This document shows, piece by piece, positions 48,105-58,500 of a DNA stretch of 64,000 nt. The translations under genes and the position numbers were made by a program. Numbering within the stretch: the first letter of the stretch is position 1; the number at the start of each line of letters is the position of its first letter. The notes below the pieces were generated by a model. The model made no database searches. It saw only the letters and a list, made by a program, of their open reading frames with translations, and was not told where the DNA came from. The stretch comes from CAWCPR01 sp963797475 (GTDB taxonomy: Bacteria; Chloroflexota; Anaerolineae; Anaerolineales; UBA4823): NCBI GenBank assembly GCA_963797475.1, contig CAWCPR010000001.1, forward strand, positions 1,240,001-1,304,000. The letters are read 5' to 3'.

Positions 48105-49304
48105 ATGTTGCCTTCAGATACTGATAATTTCACGCCGCTTGTGGATCGAGTTTTATCTATAGAAGATATTACTTCTGGCGACACCCGCCAGAATTTCCTG
48201 GTGCGTTATCGCGGCCGGCTGCGCGGCGATTCGGCGGAAGCATACGACCAATTATCCGCCAGCTTACGCCCTTTAAATATCACGCCGCTATTCCGCAATG
48301 AAAATGACCGCCATACAATCTTGCTTTTGCCTGGGACGATCAATCCCAAGCCTTCCAATCCCTGGATAAACCTGGTGCTCTTCCTCTTTACCCTTGCCAG
48401 CGTTATTTTTGCGGGGGCCTTGAACTCCTACCAGGGATCCGCAGCGGATCTGCCAGAGCTGGTTGTTGACCTGATCCGCCACCTGGGAAGCGGCATTCCG
48501 TTCGCCGTCAGCTTGCTGGCGATCCTGCTGGCGCACGAATTCGGCCACTACCTGGCGGGGCGCTACCACCACACCCACGTAACCCTGCCCTACTTTATTC
48601 CCTTCCCATTAAGCCCGTTTGGGACAATGGGCGCTTTCATCCAACTGAAGGAACCGCCCAAAAATAAGCGCATCCTGCTGGATATCGGAATCGCCGGGCC
48701 GCTGGCAGGCCTGGTGGTCGCCATCCCGGTCTTGTTCCTGGGCCTGGCGCTTTCACGTGTGGAACCGCTCAATATTTTCCCGGGCCAGAGCGTGCAAATG
48801 GAAGGCAACTCCCTCCTTTATTTGATTTCTAAATTCATTGTATTCGGCCAGGTTTTACCGTCGCCGAGCACTTACGGGAGCCTCTCCCCCGTGCTTTACT
48901 GGCTGCGCTACTTCTTCACGGCCCAGCCTTTCCCGGCAGGCGGATTGGATGTGATGATCCACCCCATCGCCTTTGCCGGGTGGGCCGGCCTGCTGGTCAC
49001 CGCCCTAAACCTGATCCCGGCCGGACAGCTTGACGGCGGCCACGTGCTGTATACCCTCTTCGGCCGCCGCGCTCGCATTCTCCTGCCCTTCATTCTGACC
49101 GCGTTGATCTTGCTGGGATTTGTTTGGGCCGGCTGGTGGCTTTGGGCTTTCTTGATTTTCCTACTGGGCCGCCTGTACGCCGAACCTTTGGATCAGATCA
49201 CACCCCTCGACCCGCGCCGTAAAGCGATAGCGGCTTTTGGGCTGGTGCTTTTCCTTTTGGTTTTTACGCCTGTCCCGTTAGTCCAAATCATTGCTGGGGG
49301 GTAA
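48105..49304 (+). CDS. Site-2 protease family metalloprotease
   Basis: The 399-residue membrane protein has an N-terminal region of about 75 residues, then several helices. The zinc motif LAHEFGHYLAGRYHHTHV lies near residues 142-159, and the second metal motif NLIPAGQLDGGHVLYTLFGRR near 302-322. Site-2 proteases cut membrane-spanning regulators. The cytoplasmic N-terminal part (NFLVRYRGRLRGDSAEAYDQL...) is typical of a subset of bacterial family members. No ribosome binding site precedes the ATG. The Ser/Thr kinase-NTPase gene starts 37 bases after its stop. Confidence 0.88.
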   Translation: MLPSDTDNFTPLVDRVLSIEDITSGDTRQNFLVRYRGRLRGDSAEAYDQLSASLRPLNITPLFRNENDRHTILLLPGTINPKPSNPWINLVLFLFTLASVIFAGALNSYQGSAADLPELVVDLIRHLGSGIPFAVSLLAILLAHEFGHYLAGRYHHTHVTLPYFIPFPLSPFGTMGAFIQLKEPPKNKRILLDIGIAGPLAGLVVAIPVLFLGLALSRVEPLNIFPGQSVQMEGNSLLYLISKFIVFGQVLPSPSTYGSLSPVLYWLRYFFTAQPFPAGGLDVMIHPIAFAGWAGLLVTALNLIPAGQLDGGHVLYTLFGRRARILLPFILTALILLGFVWAGWWLWAFLIFLLGRLYAEPLDQITPLDPRRKAIAAFGLVLFLLVFTPVPLVQIIAGG

Positions 49305-49341
49305 CTCAAGGCGAGAATTTCCTGACTTGCCTGCCGATCGA

Positions 49342-52300
49342 ATGTTATCACCCAACAAACTGATTCGAAAACGCTATAGAATCATCCGCCAGGTTGCGCA
49401 GGGCGGAATGGGAGCGATTTACCAGGCCGAAGACCAGCAATCGGGGGAATCGGTCGCGCTGAAACAGAACCTGCGCAGCGAAACAATTCTACATAAAGCG
49501 TTCAAGCGCGAGGCCGGCCTGCTGGCAAGCTTGAAACATCCTTCACTGCCGGGTTTTATAGATTTTTTTGAGGATGAGGAGGGACAGTTCCTGGTTACTG
49601 AGTTCATCGGCGGCGACGATCTGGCTGCCGGACTAACGCACCGTGCCAGGCCTTACCCCTTGCCGCAAGTGATGGATTGGGCAGACCAGCTCCTGGATGT
49701 GCTCGAATTTCTCCACAAGCGGACACCCCCGGTGATCCACCGCGATATCAAGCCGCAAAATATCAAATGTAACACCCGGGGCCGGATTATTTTGTTAGAC
49801 TTCGGCCTGGCGAAAGGCACACCGGCGTATTCATCTCTGGCAACCAGCCTGGCGGGCTACACCCTCAGCTTTGCCCCTCCGGAACAGATACACGGCGACG
49901 GTACAGACGGGCGCAGCGACCTTTATTCGCTGGCAGCCACGCTGTTCAACCTGTTGACGATGAGGCGCCCACCTGACGCGCTGCGACGCTCGATGGATCT
50001 CCTTAATCACAAACCCGATCCTTTGCCAGCGATTCACACGTTAAATAACGAAGTCCCTATTTCAGTCTCTCTCATTCTGAGCAAAGCACTGGCATTAAAA
50101 CCGGAACAACGCTTCTCCGACGCTAAAGCGATGCGTCAAAGCCTGAAAACATCGATCGACGAAGGCACGACAGAAGTTGACTATGAGGGGATTTTTTCAA
50201 CAACTGTTCTCGCAACGAACAATTTGCCAGTCCGTCTGACACCTTTAATCGGGCGAGAGCAGGAAATTTCCATTCTGGCGCAGATGTTGCAAAGCGCAGA
50301 TGTGCGCCTGTTGACTCTGACCGGGACGGCGGGGATCGGAAAGACCCGCCTGGGGTTAGAGATCGCTGCCAGTTCGCTCAACCAGTTTCCTGACGGCGTC
50401 TTTTTCGTAGCGCTAGATGCAATACGTGAGTCTTCGCTGGTTCTACCGACAATTGCCGCTGCTCTCGAGGTAAAGGAGAGTGGAGAATCGTCATTAATTG
50501 AGCGTGTAAAGCAACGCTTATTCGGAAAAACAACCCTCCTCTTTGTGGACAATTTCGAGCAGGTTATCCCAGCGGCGTCCGTACTGGCTACACTCCTGGA
50601 AACTTGCCCGGGCCTGAAAGCCCTGGTCACCAGTCGCGAACGGCTACGCCTGAGCGGAGAACACGAATTCCCCTTACAGCCGCTGAGGACACCCGATCTA
50701 AAAAACCTGCCCGAAACCGCATCCCTGCCACTTTTTCCGGCAGTCGATCTTTTCTTGCAGCGTGCGCAAGCCGTCAAGCCTGGCTTCGTTCTGGATGACA
50801 CCAATGCCGCCGCGGTCGCCGAATTGTGCGCCCGCCTGGACGGCCTGCCATTGGCGATTGAGCTGGCAGCCACCCGTATCAAGCTGTTCTCTCCACAAGC
50901 GATGCTGGAGCACCTCGACAATCGATTTCACCTGCTGCGTGGCGGGGCGCGCGACCTGCCTGCCAGGCAGCAAACCCTTCACGCTTCGATCGATTGGAGC
51001 TATGAATTATTAGATGCAGGCGAAAAACAGTTATTCTGGCGGCTGGCAGTTTTTATCGGCGGGCGAACGCTCCCAGCCATTGAAGCTGTTTGCGACCCCA
51101 GTGACGATCCAAATTTATCTCCATTACAGATCGACATTTACGACGGCCTGGCATCGCTGATCGACAAGAGCCTGGTCCGGCAGTCCGAAAAGATGGGGGA
51201 CGAACCGCGCTATGAAATGCTGACCACGATCTACGAATATGCCCTGGAACGCCTGGAGAAGAACGGCGAGGCTGGAGCCTTACGCCGCATGCATGCCGCT
51301 TATTATCTGGATTTAGCCCGAAAGGCGGAGGCGAACCTTTCAGGCCAGAACCAGGCAGCCTGGCTGCAACGACTGGAAAGAGAACACGATAATCTGCGCG
51401 CTGCACTTTCCTGGAGCTTGCAAGAGAAACCCGAGGTTGCCCTCCTAATGGGAGGCGCGCTGTGGCGCTTTTGGGAAGTGTATGGGCATTTGAGCGAGGG
51501 GCGCAAATGGCTGCAAGCCGCCCTTGATCAGTGCGCTGCTGTAGAATCGCCAGAACTTGCCAAAGCTCTATACGCTGCCGGCCAGCTTGCGATTGACCAA
51601 GGGGATTACACGCAGGCCAGGCCTCTCTTTGAACAGACCTTACAGCTTTCAGCCAAATTGGAGGATCAAGCCAGCAAGGCGGATGCTTTGAACGGCCTCG
51701 GCAGGGTGGCCTATTTTCAAGGCGAGAATGAACTGGCTGCCCGGTATTACGAAGAAGCCTTGCAGCTTAGAGAATTTCTAAAGGACAAAGCCGGCCAGGT
51801 TTCTTTGTTGAACAACATTGCTGTCGTCGCTACTTCGGTTGGCGATAACGAACGAGCCTTGCGATTTTTCGAAAAAAGCCTTGCCCTGACCAGAGAATTG
51901 GGCAACGATAACCAGGCAGGTTACCTGCTGGGCAACATGGGCACTGTGGCTCTGGATCAAGGAAACATTGAGCTGGCCAAGACCTATTTTCAACAAAGTT
52001 TGGATCTCGAATTAGCGGTGGGCGATCAATGGGGTATCTCCTTTGGCTACCAGGGCCTGGCCAGGTGTGCGTTTTTGAGCGAAGCTTATGGTCCCGCCCA
52101 TAGGCTTCTCGTTCAAAGCCTGGAAACCCAGCGTTATCTTGGCGACAAATACCTGATCACCGAAACCTTGCGAGCATTTGCCGAATTAGCATTGAAAACC
52201 GGCCTACCACAGCGGGCAGCCATATTATTCGCCGCGGATAAGGCCCTGCGGAACGCCATTAACCTGCCCATTCAACCGGCCGACGTCCCGAGCTATGAGC

Positions 52301-52419
52301 AGAATTTGAATGAGCTGCGCGCTCAGCTAAGCGAAGAGACGCTTACCTCTGCCTGGTCCCATGGGAAGCGACTTTCTATGGAACAAGCGATCGCGTATGC
52401 GCTTGGCGAAAACGAATAA
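49342..52419 (+). CDS. Ser/Thr kinase fused to NB-ARC-type NTPase and TPR array
   Basis: The 1025-residue protein has a Hanks-type kinase (about 12-275) with glycine loop QGGMGAIY, VALK lysine, IHRDIKPQN catalytic loop and LLDFGLAKG, followed by an STAND-type NTPase (about 300-600) with P-loop LTGTAGIGKTRL, DNFEQVIPAAS, TSRERLRLSGE and a winged-helix-like region (IDWSYELLDAGEKQLFWRLAVF). Tetratricopeptide repeats (about 700-980, pairs such as KADALNGLGRVAYFQGENELAARYYEEAL) close the protein. I chose the ATG at 49342; the ORF begins earlier at a TTG. The domain order matches signal-transduction ATPases that sense through TPRs. Target unknown. Confidence 0.88.
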   Translation: MLSPNKLIRKRYRIIRQVAQGGMGAIYQAEDQQSGESVALKQNLRSETILHKAFKREAGLLASLKHPSLPGFIDFFEDEEGQFLVTEFIGGDDLAAGLTHRARPYPLPQVMDWADQLLDVLEFLHKRTPPVIHRDIKPQNIKCNTRGRIILLDFGLAKGTPAYSSLATSLAGYTLSFAPPEQIHGDGTDGRSDLYSLAATLFNLLTMRRPPDALRRSMDLLNHKPDPLPAIHTLNNEVPISVSLILSKALALKPEQRFSDAKAMRQSLKTSIDEGTTEVDYEGIFSTTVLATNNLPVRLTPLIGREQEISILAQMLQSADVRLLTLTGTAGIGKTRLGLEIAASSLNQFPDGVFFVALDAIRESSLVLPTIAAALEVKESGESSLIERVKQRLFGKTTLLFVDNFEQVIPAASVLATLLETCPGLKALVTSRERLRLSGEHEFPLQPLRTPDLKNLPETASLPLFPAVDLFLQRAQAVKPGFVLDDTNAAAVAELCARLDGLPLAIELAATRIKLFSPQAMLEHLDNRFHLLRGGARDLPARQQTLHASIDWSYELLDAGEKQLFWRLAVFIGGRTLPAIEAVCDPSDDPNLSPLQIDIYDGLASLIDKSLVRQSEKMGDEPRYEMLTTIYEYALERLEKNGEAGALRRMHAAYYLDLARKAEANLSGQNQAAWLQRLEREHDNLRAALSWSLQEKPEVALLMGGALWRFWEVYGHLSEGRKWLQAALDQCAAVESPELAKALYAAGQLAIDQGDYTQARPLFEQTLQLSAKLEDQASKADALNGLGRVAYFQGENELAARYYEEALQLREFLKDKAGQVSLLNNIAVVATSVGDNERALRFFEKSLALTRELGNDNQAGYLLGNMGTVALDQGNIELAKTYFQQSLDLELAVGDQWGISFGYQGLARCAFLSEAYGPAHRLLVQSLETQRYLGDKYLITETLRAFAELALKTGLPQRAAILFAADKALRNAINLPIQPADVPSYEQNLNELRAQLSEETLTSAWSHGKRLSMEQAIAYALGENE

Positions 52420-52500
52420 AGCTGCGCGCTCAATCCCCTGGCTTTACCGGCGGAACGGTTCTTCCGCTCAAAATCTTCAATCGCAACACGGGAAGACAAC

Positions 52501-53577
52501 TCATGGACGGGCTTCCACCAGGACCTCGGTTCGAGCGATCCGGGGGCCCATACTATAAACGGTTATCTCAAATTCACGGTGTTTTCCGGCCGGGAGCGGT
52601 TTTTCCGATTCCCATTTGCGCATCCCAACGATATCCCCGTTTTCTCCATAGGCGATGACTGCCGCCCACAAGGTGCTCGCCGGTGGGGGTTCTCCCCCCG
52701 GTGTAACGGTCCCAGTCAACGGAACTGTGCCGGTGATCCCGGCCGCGGCGCTGATCGGGTATTCGATGCGGCCTTTTACGGTTGCCATCAAACCGCTTGT
52801 GTCCAGGCTCGTTTGTGAAATCTCCAACTGAACCGCTAAATACCGCCCAGAATCCGCAGAGACAGGACTGGCAGTCAATAACTGAGCTTTAGCAGAAACG
52901 CCTTCCGGGAGCGGAGAGGGGAAATAAGCCGCCAGGGGCAGGCTTTGCCCGGCCGGCAACAGGTTAAGCGGTGGAACCGCCAGCGTCCCTGTGACGACCT
53001 CACCCCCAGGAGCAATCAAGTTGATCCAGGCGGACAAATTTTCAACTGCCTGGGTAAGCTCATTGTGCATGGCGGCGAAACACCACAACCCGCCCTCCGC
53101 CGTGGGGTAGCACCCTGGAATCTGCAAGCCTACTGGCAGCGGGGTAGCGGTAGGGATAACTTCCGGCGTGCCCTGCTTTTGTTCTAATGGTATGATTAAT
53201 TCGGTGCCGATGGACAGGATGCGCGGGTTCACATCCGGGTTCGCTGCCATGAGATCCTGCAAGGTTATGCCGTAACGAATCGCGATGGCAAGCAGGGTAT
53301 CCCCCTTCTTCACCGGGTAAGTGAATGGCGTTGGTGTCGGCGGCGGCGGAATGGTCGCCGTTGGCGCCTGTGCGGTAATTCCTTCTTCAGACGCCCCAAC
53401 CGGCGCGGTCGCGACCGGCGTTACCGTCCAGTAAGGTGTCAAAGCTGCTTCTCGGGAAACAGCCGGCGGGTCTACCGGTCGAACGGATGTGCACGCGACC
53501 AAATCGATGCAAATGCTCACCAGGAGAAGGAACTTCCCATAAGAGACGATCCTTTTCCCAACAAAAAAGCAAAGCAT
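52501..53577 (-). CDS. LysM-domain lipoprotein
   Basis: The 358-residue protein begins with a lipoprotein signal (LLVSICIDLVACTSV, lipobox LVAC). After a Pro/Thr linker comes one LysM domain (about 91-135, YPVKKGDTLLAIAIRYGITLQDLMAANPD) that binds peptidoglycan. A C-terminal region (about 160-355) rich in beta strands carries GTVPLTGTVTPG and an Ig-like tail. I chose the ATG at 53577, which has a TATAAT seven bases before it on the minus strand and no ribosome binding site, so it may be leaderless. It is divergent from the TPR gene. Confidence 0.8.
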   Translation of the reverse strand: MLCFFVGKRIVSYGKFLLLVSICIDLVACTSVRPVDPPAVSREAALTPYWTVTPVATAPVGASEEGITAQAPTATIPPPPTPTPFTYPVKKGDTLLAIAIRYGITLQDLMAANPDVNPRILSIGTELIIPLEQKQGTPEVIPTATPLPVGLQIPGCYPTAEGGLWCFAAMHNELTQAVENLSAWINLIAPGGEVVTGTLAVPPLNLLPAGQSLPLAAYFPSPLPEGVSAKAQLLTASPVSADSGRYLAVQLEISQTSLDTSGLMATVKGRIEYPISAAAGITGTVPLTGTVTPGGEPPPASTLWAAVIAYGENGDIVGMRKWESEKPLPAGKHREFEITVYSMGPRIARTEVLVEARP

Positions 53578-53584
53578 GAAGGCG

Positions 53585-53606
53585 ATTATACACCGTACAA
53601 TATAAT
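53585..53606. promoter_or_regulatory. Back-to-back -10 boxes, divergent leaderless promoters
   Basis: TATAAT lies seven bases before the leftward LysM ATG (complement of 53585-53590), and another TATAAT (53601-53606) lies five bases before the rightward TPR ATG at 53612. Neither gene has a ribosome binding site. Only ten bases separate the two -10 boxes. Confidence 0.55.
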
Positions 53607-53611
53607 AGAAA

Positions 53612-55558
53612 ATGTCTGAGAACGTGATGTTACAGGAAGCGATCGACGCGGTTCGCCAGGGACAGCGTGTGCGAGCTCGCGATCTGTTCACCCGCCTGCT
53701 GCGCACCGATCAAAGCAACGTCGAATACTGGCTGTGGATGAGCGCGGTGGTCGATTCTGTCAAGGAACAGATTTACTGCCTGCAGTCAGTTTTGCGACTT
53801 GACCCGGACAATCGAACCGCCAAACAGGGGCTGGTGCTTTTAGGCGCAATCGCTCCCGATCCAGACCATCCTCCTGTGCCGCTAACCCGCCGGAATTGGG
53901 AAGTCCCCATTGAGGAACTGCCCAAACCGACCGGCTTAAAAGCCATTTGGGCCAACCCAGTTTTGAGGGTCCTGGCTTTCAGCGGCCTGGCTGTGATCGT
54001 GATTGGCCTGATCGTGGGGGGCATCTTCGGCTTTGGAAGCAACCGCCGCCGGGCGCTGGTGTTCCGGCCTACGAAAACGCCTGGCCCCCCGCCCACATTT
54101 ACCGCGACCCCCACGTTAATCCCGAACACCCGGGTGGTTGTTTTTACCACGCCCACGCCAACTTTCGTCGGCCCTACACCCTTGTGGATGCTTTTGGAAG
54201 CCACCTACACCCCCACCCCCTTGTATGTAAACACACCTCACGCGATCAGCGAGGCCTATCGAGCCGGACAGAGAGCGTTCGAGCGCGGGGATTATAAGGC
54301 TGCGCTCAACTACATGCAGCAAGCCAGCGAGGTAGATCCCCAGGCGGCAGATATCCCCTACGCTATTGGAGAAATAAACCGCCTTTCCGGTGATTTCGAC
54401 GCTGCGCTGGCAGCTTACGACGAATCGCTGGACATCAACGCCAATTTCGCCCCAGCCTATTTGGGACGCGCCCGGGTGCAAAAAGCCCTCAACCCCGGGG
54501 CGAACATCGCTAAAGATTTGCAGACAGCCATCGAGAAAGACCCCAACTTTGGAGAGGCTTACCTGGATCAAATTGCCTACGACCTGGGAAATGGGGAGAT
54601 CCAATCCGCTCAAGAAAATCTGGACCTTGTCGAGCAGTTGCTGCCAGACTCGCCCTGGCTTTATTACTACCGCGCCAGGGTTGCCCTTCTCCAAGGGGAT
54701 TTTGAGACCGCGCTGCAGTTTGGCCAACAAGCCCTGGAAATGGACCGCACCACCCTGCCGTTCTACTTGTTGGTAGGTGAATCCGCCCTGCGCAGCAATC
54801 AGCAGATACAGCCTGCGATTGAAGCGTTAAATACCTACCTCACCTACAAACCCGACCAGGCAAATGCCTGGATGATGCTTGGAGAAGCTTATTTACAGAC
54901 CGGGCAAAATTTAACCGGTGCCCAGGAAGCGCTGGATAGGGCCTTAGCGTTGGACAACAAGCTGGGAGAAGCTTACCAATCCCGCGCTACAGCCCGCCTG
55001 GAGCTGCAGGATGGACAGGGAGCGGTCAACGACTTTATCGCTGCAAACCGGTTCATCCCGCATTCGTTCGACGTGAACCTGGGGTTGGGGCGGGCCTTGT
55101 TGATGGCTGGACGACCTTCTGAAGCCCGCAGCCAGCTAACCGCCAGCTTGAATCTGGCGGAAAGCTCTGCTGAAACGGCCCAGGTATATTTCTGGCGCGC
55201 TCAGGCCCTGGAGGCCATCGGCAATAATCCTTCTGCCGGGCTGGATTGGCAGGAATTATTAAGCCTGCCCAGCGATGATGTCCCCGCTGAATGGCTGGCC
55301 TTTGCAAATTCCCACCTGAATGACATCTTCACAGCGACCCCCACTCCCGGAACTCCTACACCTGGGACGCCAACCCCGGGAAAACCCACTCCAAAGACCC
55401 CCACTCCTGGAACGACTGCGCTCTCAACGCCCACGCCCAGGACTTCTAAACCTGGAACGCCTGCTCCCGGAGCACCCACTCCTGGGACCCCCACTCCTGG
55501 GACCCCCACTCCTGGGACGCCCACTCCGGCGACGGCGACTCCTGACTCGAAGAAGTAG
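53612..55558 (+). CDS. TPR membrane protein with Pro/Thr-rich tail
   Basis: The 648-residue protein has an N-terminal helical repeat region (about 1-75, VRQGQRVRARDLFTRLLRTD), a single membrane helix (about 113-138), a Pro/Thr spacer, and a long TPR array (about 215-560) with units such as AYRAGQRAFERGDYKAALNYMQQASEVDP and AGEALRSN-type loops. The tail (about 575-645) is composed of repeats of the type GTPTPGTPTPG. The array is outside the membrane helix, so this is a scaffold with a flexible stalk. The histidine-kinase gene starts three bases after its stop codon, so the two are likely functionally linked. Confidence 0.82.
   Translation: MSENVMLQEAIDAVRQGQRVRARDLFTRLLRTDQSNVEYWLWMSAVVDSVKEQIYCLQSVLRLDPDNRTAKQGLVLLGAIAPDPDHPPVPLTRRNWEVPIEELPKPTGLKAIWANPVLRVLAFSGLAVIVIGLIVGGIFGFGSNRRRALVFRPTKTPGPPPTFTATPTLIPNTRVVVFTTPTPTFVGPTPLWMLLEATYTPTPLYVNTPHAISEAYRAGQRAFERGDYKAALNYMQQASEVDPQAADIPYAIGEINRLSGDFDAALAAYDESLDINANFAPAYLGRARVQKALNPGANIAKDLQTAIEKDPNFGEAYLDQIAYDLGNGEIQSAQENLDLVEQLLPDSPWLYYYRARVALLQGDFETALQFGQQALEMDRTTLPFYLLVGESALRSNQQIQPAIEALNTYLTYKPDQANAWMMLGEAYLQTGQNLTGAQEALDRALALDNKLGEAYQSRATARLELQDGQGAVNDFIAANRFIPHSFDVNLGLGRALLMAGRPSEARSQLTASLNLAESSAETAQVYFWRAQALEAIGNNPSAGLDWQELLSLPSDDVPAEWLAFANSHLNDIFTATPTPGTPTPGTPTPGKPTPKTPTPGTTALSTPTPRTSKPGTPAPGAPTPGTPTPGTPTPGTPTPATATPDSKK
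55335..55540 (+). repeat. Low-complexity Pro-Thr-Gly coding repeats
   Basis: Imperfect 9- and 18-base units encoding PTPGT fill the end of the TPR gene. They are coding, not CRISPR: there is no constant repeat with unique spacers. Confidence 0.75.
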
Positions 55559-55561
55559 AAG

Positions 55562-58500
55562 ATGCAGTCCGTTCAAATCAAGCGCTTGAGTTTCTATTAC
55601 CATGCAGCGATCCTGGTCGCGGGGTTCGGGGCTTTACTCTGGAGTATCTCTACCGCCTCGCCTGCGTACTGGCCCTGGACCGGGCTGGTAATTGCAATCT
55701 TTGTGGCCGGGCTGGTCAATTTCCCCCTGCAATTATTCCAGAAAAAGATATCCTTGATCCAGGTTATCACGCTTGGAGCAGGGCTGCTTTTTGGCGCACC
55801 TACAGCGATCTTGTCAGCCACGCTGGGGGTCCTTCTGGGAGGTGGCTTACGCCAGCTTTGGGGGAGCCGTAGCAGGCTGCCATCCAGTCCAACCCTCCAG
55901 GGCTGGGTGGAAGCCGGGGAGTCTATGGGGTGGCATCATATCGCCCTGGTGCTGGCCTTATCGCTATCCGGCTACACGCGCCAGGGCCTGGCAGACCAAA
56001 GCGCCATCCAGTACAGCGAACGCTTGCTCGTCCCTCTTCTCTTATTCGCGGTATTCCACAGCGGATTAATTCTGGTCGATTTCTTTCTCAGCAGGCCAGA
56101 AGCCAGCGGACCTTCCGCTCGTGACTTGCTCGGGTTGAGCCTGATCGAGATTATCCCACTGCCGTTCATCCTGATCACCGTCATCGGCTACCCCAGCACC
56201 GGTATGGCTGCATTAATTGGGCTGGGAGGCGTCCCGATCATCATCGCAGTGCTTCTCAATGCGATGCATCGCGCCGGCGGTAGCCTGGAAAGGCGCGACC
56301 AGGAGTTCTCCACGATGGACCAGGTCAGCCAGGTGCTGCGCGCCAACAACAACCTGGAGAACCTCCTGAACGTCATCCACCAGCAGGTGAGCCGGATGCT
56401 GGCAGTGGATAATTTTTACGTCGCACTTAACGATCCCAAAGAAGAGCGCATCTGGTATCCACTCGCCGTGAAAAACGGTGAAAGGCAAAATTGGCCCGGG
56501 CGCCCGTTGGAGAACCGCTTGACCGACCGGGTTATCCTGGAGCGCAAGCCGATCATGATGGCTTTAAACCAGGTCAAAAGCCTGGAGGAGATCGATCTAC
56601 CTCCCAGCCGGGTAACGCCCACAGCCTGGATCGGCGTGCCCCTGGTCGCCTCCGACCGGGTTATCGGCTGCCTGGCGCTTTACTCCATCGATCAAGGCGC
56701 CTCCTTCACCCAGTCGGACCTGGATCTGCTGGGGATCCTTTCCGGACCAATCAGCGTTGGGATCGAAAATGCTCTACTTTACGAGCAGATCCAGCAGCGC
56801 GCCTCACAGCTAGAGGCTCTCAACCAGTTCAGCGCCTTGATTACAGCCAGCCTGGAGCTCCCGGAGGTGTTGGTAAAGGTCTGCCAGGCGATGACCCAGG
56901 TCGGAAGTGGGATTGGCAGCGCTGTTTTCCTGGTGGACTCTCTGGATGAAAGCCAGGTGGAGCTGGCGCACGTTTACCAGCTTCCTCAATCCTTCGTTCA
57001 AAGCGATCATTCGTTTTCCGTCACTCAAAACGGACGGGCCCGCTGCCTGCGGACCGGGCGCCCTTATCTCTCAGCTTCCCTGGATGGCTCGATGCTGGAG
57101 CCCGAGTTCCTGGTCACACTGAAATCGAACGGCATTCTGGCATTTGGCGATTTTCCCCTGGTCACCCCAGAAGGCCAGATCGGGTTTATTTCGGTCTATT
57201 TCGATCAAACCCACGTTTTCGAAGATGAAGAAGTGGAGCTGCTGCAAACATTCGCCTCTCAGGCCGCGCTTGCCGTTGCCAATGCACGCCTGCACACCCG
57301 CACCGATTTCGCCCTTTCGCAGCGCGTCCACCAGCTTTCGATACTGGAGGCCGTTGGCCGCGAACTTGCCGCTGCGACCCATTCCGAACGGCTTTTTGAA
57401 ATGATCCTGGGTTACGCTCGCGACTTTACCAATTCGCCCTGGGGAAGCATAGGGCTTTACGACCCGCTCAGCCACAGGATTGAGATCAAGGCTAAAAGGG
57501 GCTATCCACAGGATTGGAATGGCTTCGACGTCGAGCATGGGATCGGCGGGAGGGCGGTCCGCACGCAAATGGTGATCAATGCCGGAGACATCCGCCTGGA
57601 CCCCGATTATTTCGACCTTACCGGCGGGAAATCCCGCTCTCAGCTCAGCATACCGCTGGCGCACGAAGGGCGCGTTCTGGGCGTGCTCACCCTGGAATGC
57701 TCAGATTTGAACGGTTACTCGGCGAATGACCAGGCGTTTGTCAGCCAGCTTGCCAACCAGGCGGCGATCGCGGTCATCAATTCAGAGCTGTACAGCGAGA
57801 TTCAGCGTCGATTGCGCGAGCAATCCACGCTCTACCAGGTGAGCGCCCAACTGTCCGGCAAACTTGAGCTTGAAAACGTTCTGGACACCATTCAACGAGC
57901 CGTTCAAGCCGCAATTGCTGGCGCCCGCACCGGCGTTTATTTGTGGGAGGAAAACGAACGCGCCTATCTCCTGCATTCTCACACGGCCAATTCTGGAGAG
58001 ACGGGCGTTCGTGATCCCGAACCGCGCCAACCAATACAATTCGTGCAGGCCATCCCCGGCGCTGAGCTCCATTCTCTGGAGCGAATTCTCTCCAATCCGG
58101 CCCCGGTTATCCTTAATTGCGGTCAAGACCTGCCCGAAATCCTGCGAAAAGCTTGTACCGACTGCTGCAGCCTCATCCAGCCGTTGGTGATAAACCAGCA
58201 GCGTCTGGGTATGGCAATCTTGTATCTTGCTCCCAACCAGCCGCCGCCCGAGCAAAGCGATCTACAGCTTCTGCAAACCATAGCAGCCCAGGGGGCGATA
58301 TCCCTGCAGAATGCGATGCTATTTTCGGATGTGACCCTTGGGCGGGACCGCCTCACGGCTCTGCTCAACTCAGTCAAAGAGGGGATCATCATGGTCGAGG
58401 CAGGTGGTCGCATTATGTTGGTGAACGAGACCATTCATACGATTACGGGCTTGCACACTTCTCAACTGATCGACCGGCGATTTGTCGATCTGGACGATCA

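Noticed and set aside
55335..55540. CRISPR-like appearance of the short repeats at the end of the TPR gene
   Set aside because: They encode in-frame PTPGT units, vary in length and have no spacers.
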